A model generated the notes under the pieces. That model searched no databases and was not told where the DNA came from. It was given only the letters and a program-made list of their open reading frames with translations. Shown here in pieces: positions 59,489-64,000 of a stretch of 64,000 nt of DNA; positions within the stretch are counted from its first letter, which is position 1, and every line of letters starts with the position of its first letter. The stretch is taken from assembly GCA_963677185.1 (NCBI GenBank), contig OY781889.1:868001-932000 (forward strand), given 5' to 3'. Made by a program: the position numbers and the translations under genes. Source of the DNA: G963677185 sp963677185. Its GTDB lineage: Bacteria; Bacillota; Syntrophomonadia; Syntrophomonadales; Syntrophomonadaceae.

Positions 59489-60756
59489 TGGATGCGAAAG
59501 CTTTCTGGCAAAATCCCGAGATGAAAAAGTCAATTATGGCCATTTATTGGGTCCTGGTGCTGGGTCCAGTATCGCTGTTTTACATTTTCCCCGATTCGGC
59601 AGCGGCCCTGGTTTTCTTCATGGCATCGCTGTATTTCCTGTATCGCATGCCGGTCAGAGAGGCTATAAAAATAGGAATAGCTGCGGTGTTATTGGGAGTT
59701 GTCATGCCCCTGGCGTCAACTGAAAATCCGTATTACGTTGAAGTAATGACCCAGGTAATGATGTATGTAGCCCTGGCTATAGGCCTTAATATCGTGGTCG
59801 GATTCGCCGGACTGCTCAACTTCGGATATGTCGCTTTTTATGCCGTAGGGGCTTACCTGTACGCGATTTTTGCAAGTGCTCAGGCTAATCAGTTCATCCC
59901 GGCAACTATCATGCAATTCCCCGTTTCCGGAATGTGGTTCTGGGCCTTTTTGCTGCTGGGAATGGTGGTGGCAGGCGGTGTGGGCTTTCTGCTTGGATTC
60001 CCTGTTTTAAGGCTGCGAGGTGACTATCTGGCCATAGTCACCCTGGGTTTTGCCGAAATCATCCGCATTGTTTTTAATAACATGGATAAGCCGATCAATT
60101 TCACCAATGGCCCCAAAGGAATTTCACCCATTAAGCCCCCGGCTATATTCGGCTGGGAATTGAACCAGCCGTTGGATTACTATTTTATTGTTCTGATTAT
60201 CGTAGTATTAACCATTATAATTACCCGGCGCCTGGACGAATCGCGCATAGGGAGAGCCTGGGCGGCTATTCGCGAGGATGAAATAGCGGCTCGCAGCATG
60301 GGCGTTCCAGTCGTGCGGATGAAACTGCTGGCTTTTGCAATCGGCGCTTCTTTTGCCGGCGCTATGGGAGTCATATTTGCTGCCAAGCAGTCCTTTGTTG
60401 ATCCTTCAAGCTTTGGGTTCATGGAATCGATCGGCATTCTGGCAATGGTAATTCTCGGTGGCATGGGCAGCGTATCCGGGGCTGTAATTGGAGCTGCTGC
60501 TGTTGTTACTTTACAGCTGAATGTGTTAAAAGAATTGTCTGAATACCTGAATCAGCTGGCAGCTCAAGGCATATTAAGCATTCCGTCACAGGTCGATCCA
60601 GCTAAATACGAACGCCTGGTCTTCGGATTAATTCTGATCCTGACCTGCATATACAGACCCCAGGGCTTGCTTCCTGCCCGCCGGAATTTGCCAGCCTGGC
60701 TGCGCGTGCGCACCGGGGGAACGGCAGTGAAAAAGGAGGAAAGCCATGCTTCTTGA
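59488..60756 (+). CDS. livM: Branched-chain amino acid ABC permease LivM
   Basis: A 422-residue permease, longer than many because of an N-terminal extra pair of helices (residues 1-80). Core LivM features: GLNIVVGFAGLLNFGYVAFY, LRGDYLAIVTLGFAEIIRI and the ATPase contact loop RAWAAIREDEIAARSMGVP. It starts in the stop codon of livH and overlaps livG by 11 bases. Confidence 0.93.
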   Translation: MDAKAFWQNPEMKKSIMAIYWVLVLGPVSLFYIFPDSAAALVFFMASLYFLYRMPVREAIKIGIAAVLLGVVMPLASTENPYYVEVMTQVMMYVALAIGLNIVVGFAGLLNFGYVAFYAVGAYLYAIFASAQANQFIPATIMQFPVSGMWFWAFLLLGMVVAGGVGFLLGFPVLRLRGDYLAIVTLGFAEIIRIVFNNMDKPINFTNGPKGISPIKPPAIFGWELNQPLDYYFIVLIIVVLTIIITRRLDESRIGRAWAAIREDEIAARSMGVPVVRMKLLAFAIGASFAGAMGVIFAAKQSFVDPSSFGFMESIGILAMVILGGMGSVSGAVIGAAAVVTLQLNVLKELSEYLNQLAAQGILSIPSQVDPAKYERLVFGLILILTCIYRPQGLLPARRNLPAWLRVRTGGTAVKKEESHAS

Positions 60757-61510
60757 GACCCGCTTGTTAAGTAAATATTTTGGAGGCCTGGCTGCAGTGG
60801 AACGGGTCGATTTTTCCATGGAAAAAGGCCAGATAATAAGTGTTATCGGGCCAAATGGCGCAGGCAAAACCACGTTTTTTAATATGATCAGCGGCTACTA
60901 TAAGCCGGATCATGGACAGATATTATTTGAAGGCCGGGACGCCACTATGTTCAACCCTGAAAAAGTTGCTGCAGCCGGTATTGCCAGGACATTTCAGAAC
61001 ATAAGGCTATTCCCTGACCTGATGGCGGTTGAAAACGTTCTTATCGGCATGCACCTGCACCTGAAATCAAACCTCTGGCAGATTCTGTTCAAGACGGCTG
61101 GAGAGCGAACCGAAGAACAGGCTGCATACGATGAAGCGGTTGACCTGCTTGCATATGCGGGGCTGGCCGGCAAAGAGCAAGAACTGGCCAGGAGTCTTTC
61201 GTATGGAGATCAACGCCGTTTAGAGATAGCCCGGGCCCTGGCCGTGAAACCCAAGCTGCTCCTCCTGGATGAACCGACCGCTGGAATGAACCCGCGGGAA
61301 ACTGATGAAATGCAGGAATACATTCTTCGCTTGCGCGATGATCGTCACCTGTCCATTATATTAATCGAGCATGACATGAAAGTAGTAATGGGCATTTCTG
61401 ATCGCATTACCGTCCTGAATTACGGAGTCAAAATAGCGGAAGGAAGCCCCGCCGAAGTGAGGAGCAATCCAGAAGTAATCAGAGCCTATCTGGGGCAAGA
61501 AGCCGTTTAA
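60746..61510 (+). CDS. livG: Branched-chain amino acid ABC ATPase LivG
   Basis: A 254-residue ATPase. Walker A GPNGAGKTTFFNMISG, signature ARSLSYGDQRRLEIARAL and Walker B LLLLDEPTAGMNP are present; the C-terminal extension HDMKVVMGISDRITVLNYG is LivG-like. AAGGAGG precedes the ATG inside livM. LivG pairs with LivF to drive LivHM. Confidence 0.95.
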   Translation: MLLETRLLSKYFGGLAAVERVDFSMEKGQIISVIGPNGAGKTTFFNMISGYYKPDHGQILFEGRDATMFNPEKVAAAGIARTFQNIRLFPDLMAVENVLIGMHLHLKSNLWQILFKTAGERTEEQAAYDEAVDLLAYAGLAGKEQELARSLSYGDQRRLEIARALAVKPKLLLLDEPTAGMNPRETDEMQEYILRLRDDRHLSIILIEHDMKVVMGISDRITVLNYGVKIAEGSPAEVRSNPEVIRAYLGQEAV

Positions 61511-61525
61511 CTAAAGGAGTCTGTT

Positions 61526-62239
61526 ATGCAGCAACCCATTTTGCAGATTGTCAATATAGAAACCTATTATTCGGAAATTAAGGCATTAAAAGGCATATCT
61601 CTGGAAGTATTTGATGGTGAAATAGTTTCGTTGATCGGAAGCAATGGCGCGGGCAAAACGACTACTCTTAAAACCATATCAGGTTTGCTCAAGCCGCGCC
61701 GGGGCGAGATATATTTTGAAGGTGAACGCATCGATTTAGAAGAAGCCCATAGCATTGCGGCGCGAGGCATTGCTCATGTTCCGGAAGGCAGGAAAATATT
61801 TCCACGGCTGAGTGTTCTGGAAAACCTGGAAATGGGAGCTTTCCGCATAAAAGACCAGAAACGGACATCGCGCAACATGGAGGAAGTAATGGAACTGTTT
61901 CCGCGCCTGGCGGAGCGGCGCAAGCAGAAAGGCGGCACTCTGTCCGGAGGGGAGCAGCAAATGCTGGCTATAGGAAGGGCGCTGATGAGTGAACCGTCGC
62001 TTTTGTTGCTTGATGAACCGTCCATGGGTTTGGCCCCCTTGCTGGTGGATCACATTTTTCAGGTGATTACCAATTTGAACCAGCGCGGCATTACTATCCT
62101 GCTGGTTGAACAAAACGCCTTGAAAGCTTTGAATATTGCACAGCGCGGTTATGTTCTTCAGACGGGCACTGTATTTCTGCAGGGCACGGGCAAGGAACTG
62201 CTGTCCAACCAGGCAGTTCAGGAAGCTTATCTTGGATGA
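61526..62239 (+). CDS. livF: Branched-chain amino acid ABC ATPase LivF
   Basis: A 237-residue ATPase with Walker A GSNGAGKTTTLKTISG, signature GGTLSGGEQQMLAIGRAL and Walker B LLLLDEPSMGLAP. The segment IAHVPEGRKIFPRLSVLENL is the LivF hallmark. It closes the operon and is followed by a terminator at 62328. Confidence 0.95.
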   Translation: MQQPILQIVNIETYYSEIKALKGISLEVFDGEIVSLIGSNGAGKTTTLKTISGLLKPRRGEIYFEGERIDLEEAHSIAARGIAHVPEGRKIFPRLSVLENLEMGAFRIKDQKRTSRNMEEVMELFPRLAERRKQKGGTLSGGEQQMLAIGRALMSEPSLLLLDEPSMGLAPLLVDHIFQVITNLNQRGITILLVEQNALKALNIAQRGYVLQTGTVFLQGTGKELLSNQAVQEAYLG

Positions 62240-62327
62240 AACGTTCAGCCAGCAAATGAAGGCCGAACCATTAATACGAGGGCGTAAAATACAATAAAAT
62301 GTATAATCTTGTTAACAGCGGGACAAT

Positions 62328-62370
62328 AAAGGAACGACAGGCGATGAGCTTTTCGTTCCTTTTTATTTGC
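62328..62370 (+). terminator. Terminator of the liv operon
   Basis: AAAGGAACGA (62328-62337) pairs with TCGTTCCTTT (62353-62362), followed by TTTATTT. Confidence 0.8.
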
Positions 62371-62473
62371 GTGTGTCGATATTAAGGATGGGAGTTGTTT
62401 GGAATAAATACCCAGATTTTGGAACGACATAATCTCGAAATGTGGAAAGTTTTGCAAAAAACTGAAATAGTAA

Positions 62474-62502
62474 TTGACACTTCCTGCCGTTTTATTTACA
62501 AT
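62474..62502 (+). promoter_or_regulatory. Promoter of the acetate-carrier gene
   Basis: TTGACA (62474-62479) and TACAAT (62497-62502) are exactly 17 bases apart. The start codon of the carrier lies about 200 bases downstream, so the message has a long 5' leader. The 329-base gap from 62371 holds no other supported gene. Confidence 0.7.
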
Positions 62503-62699
62503 AAACCCAGTGTTGAAGGAGTATCTTTCAATATTGTGCAGAGATGGAAGGCTGCAACCAAGTTTCGATTAAGCCCAAATTTTACAGCATTCGACTTTAG
62601 CGGCCGGGCTGCGTTAAGCGCACACAGTGATTGAAAGGAGTGATAGAGAACAATAGCCTATGAGTCTTTCCATAAAACATATTGCGAGGAGGATAAATA

Positions 62700-63335
62700 A
62701 TGTCCGATAATAATCATCAGCATGTATCAATCTCTTTTGCAAATCCGGCTCCAGCTGGACTGGTAGCCCTGGCAGTTGCTTGTTTCTGTTTTTACGCCGT
62801 TTTGACCGGCACGGTTAAAGGTACTGCAATTCCGCTTCTGGCCTGCTGGCTAATCGGTGGTTTCGTAGTTCAGATCGTTGTTGCTATTATTGAATTGCTC
62901 GAAGGTTCCATGCAGGGCGGCAACGTATTCCTGTATTTCTCGGCTTTCTTCATGTTAACTGGCGGACTTGAATTTATTATCAAGGCTTATTTCAATACCA
63001 TGAACACCAAGGCTGGCGTAGCTGCAATTGATACAACCATTGACGGCTGGGCCTGGATGGTTCTAACTATTTTCACCATTCTGGCAACTCCAGCATATTT
63101 GAAAAATTCCGGTGCCATTATGGGCTTGTGCGTAGTCCTGCTTGATATCGCAATCGTTTTCGTAACTGGAACCGATGGCGGCTGGCTGGACAAAGCTGTA
63201 TATTCCCCGATCGCCGGATATTTCATCCTTGCCGCTGGCATCTGCGGTCTCTATGTTGCTGCTGCTGGCTTCCTGGCGGGAACGATGGGTAAGACAATAC
63301 TTCCGATGCCCGGCCCTATTCTCAAGAATCTGTAA
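62700..63335 (+). CDS. GPR1/FUN34/YaaH-family acetate-type carrier
   Basis: A 211-residue membrane protein with six hydrophobic helices. The family motif NPAPAGLVALAVACF is at residue 15. E. coli SatP and yeast Ato proteins of this family move acetate or succinate with protons. GAGGAGG lies ahead of the ATG. In a syntrophic or acetate-forming anaerobe it might work in export; direction is not visible from sequence. It has its own promoter and terminator. Confidence 0.9.
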   Translation: MSDNNHQHVSISFANPAPAGLVALAVACFCFYAVLTGTVKGTAIPLLACWLIGGFVVQIVVAIIELLEGSMQGGNVFLYFSAFFMLTGGLEFIIKAYFNTMNTKAGVAAIDTTIDGWAWMVLTIFTILATPAYLKNSGAIMGLCVVLLDIAIVFVTGTDGGWLDKAVYSPIAGYFILAAGICGLYVAAAGFLAGTMGKTILPMPGPILKNL

Positions 63336-63363
63336 AAACTGAATTACTAATTGTTGTATTTCA

Positions 63364-63397
63364 ATTGAAGCCACCAGGTTATCCTGGTGGCTTCAAT
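63364..63397 (+). terminator. Terminator after the acetate-type carrier
   Basis: ATTGAAGCCACCAGG and CCTGGTGGCTTCAAT form a perfect 15-bp stem with loop TTAT, followed by TTG TT. Confidence 0.85.
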
Positions 63398-63509
63398 TTG
63401 TTAAGAAAGCATGGCTGCGATATATGCTTTTATTATCGGCTTGAGGGCATCTAACACCTGAACCCGCAATTGTGGTAAAATATGGCCACAATAAGAATAG
63501 GAGGGCATG

Positions 63510-64000
63510 ATGACACGTTACATAATTACAGATAGCACCGCCTATTTAGGAGAAGAATATTTTCTGAGCTACCCTGTTAAAAAAGTACCGCTGTATGTCA
63601 ATCTAGAAGGCGATGTTTTTAAAGAAGGGGAAAAGTACAGCAACAAAGAATATTATGAAATAATGCGCTCCAAGCCGCTCTATCCCCAGACATCTCAACC
63701 GGCTGCAGGAGAATTTCTAACATGCTTCGAAAGCCTCAACGATGAAGATGAAGCTCTGGTATTGTTGATTTCAGGCGGCATATCCGGAACTATCCAGTCC
63801 GCTCAGATGGCCCGGGATATGCTGGGTGCTAATGCTGATCGGATTCACATTCTGGAAACCAACATCACGGCAGGCGGCTTGATGCTTATTGTGGACTGGG
63901 CCCGTCAGCGTCTTGAGGAAGGGACTCCAACCGAACAGGTTCTTAAAGAGTTGGAGGATATCAGCAAACGCGTGAAGCTTTTTTTCGTAGTGGACAATCT
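63510..64000 (+). CDS. DegV-family fatty-acid-binding protein, 3' end missing
   Basis: 163 codons are visible before the window ends; DegV proteins are about 280 residues. MTRYIITDSTAYLGEEYF matches the usual start (a D-S-T/S motif after a beta strand), then PLYVNLEGDVFKEGE, TSQPAAGEFLTCFE and SGGISGTIQSAQMARDM, all part of the fatty-acid pocket. In Firmicutes such proteins (FakB) present fatty acids to the kinase FakA. GGAGGG lies four bases ahead of this ATG; the ATG at 63507 is too close to it. Confidence 0.9.
   Translation, partial: MTRYIITDSTAYLGEEYFLSYPVKKVPLYVNLEGDVFKEGEKYSNKEYYEIMRSKPLYPQTSQPAAGEFLTCFESLNDEDEALVLLISGGISGTIQSAQMARDMLGANADRIHILETNITAGGLMLIVDWARQRLEEGTPTEQVLKELEDISKRVKLFFVVDN

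Noticed and set aside
62395..62634. 79-residue plus-strand frame between livF and the acetate-type carrier
   Set aside because: A consensus promoter (TTGACA-N17-TACAAT) lies inside it and its start has no properly spaced ribosome binding site, so it is most likely leader sequence.

Overview
The window looks like a piece of a chromosome of an anaerobic low-to-mid GC Firmicute, most likely a clostridium of the Syntrophomonas type. This is an inference from gene content: the dnaA-dnaN-recF-remB-gyrB-gyrA order, rpmH-rnpA-yidD-yidC-jag-mnmE-mnmG-rsmG-parA-parB, a T-box riboswitch, stalk-domain and SLH proteins, SelA/SelB, an Hcp nitrosative-stress operon and a YaaH-family acetate carrier. The replication origin lies inside the window. 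Nearly all genes between about 7 and 24 kb run on the minus strand and nearly all between 24 and 44 kb on the plus strand, so both arms are co-oriented with replication.

Layout. 1-6.8 kb is an accessory region: the end of a primase/helicase-like ATPase, G-rich inverted repeats, a broken ParB-like relic, small unknown genes, an excisionase-like and an XRE regulator facing a strong promoter, and a tyrosine integrase, ending beside a tRNA-Ser gene. 6.9-12.7 kb is a serine block on the minus strand: a Ser-type T-box leader, a class V aminotransferase, serA, serS, three tRNA-Ser genes, two tRNA-Arg genes and tadA. 12.7-15.0 kb holds a MORN protein and two tyrosine-rich repeat lipoproteins of unknown function. 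15.0-24.2 kb is the gyrA to dnaA block, with a DnaA box and a DnaA-trio-like tract between dnaA and dnaN. 24.2-33.9 kb carries the rpmH to parB block and ends in a parS site placed at the centre of a perfect 50-bp palindrome.

34-44.4 kb contains stalk-domain proteins, selA-selB, an SLH/NlpC-P60 wall enzyme and a glutaminyl-tRNA synthetase. 44.4-49 kb is a mixed set: lipoprotein, cupin, Nif11-like small protein, membrane phosphoesterase and aminotransferase. 49-53.6 kb is a complete oleABCD operon on the minus strand, predicted to join two fatty acyl chains into a long-chain olefin through a beta-lactone. 54-57 kb is an Rrf2 regulator-hcp-cupin-ferredoxin group. 57.2-62.2 kb is a full branched-chain amino acid ABC transporter (livJHMGF). 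The window closes with an acetate-type carrier and the start of a DegV protein.

The most notable items are the ole operon in an apparent anaerobe, the tyrosine-rich repeat lipoprotein pair, the serine operon whose T-box specifier (UCC) matches the one standard tRNA-Ser isoacceptor not encoded beside it, and the parS-in-palindrome arrangement. No CRISPR array, rRNA gene or intact insertion sequence was seen.
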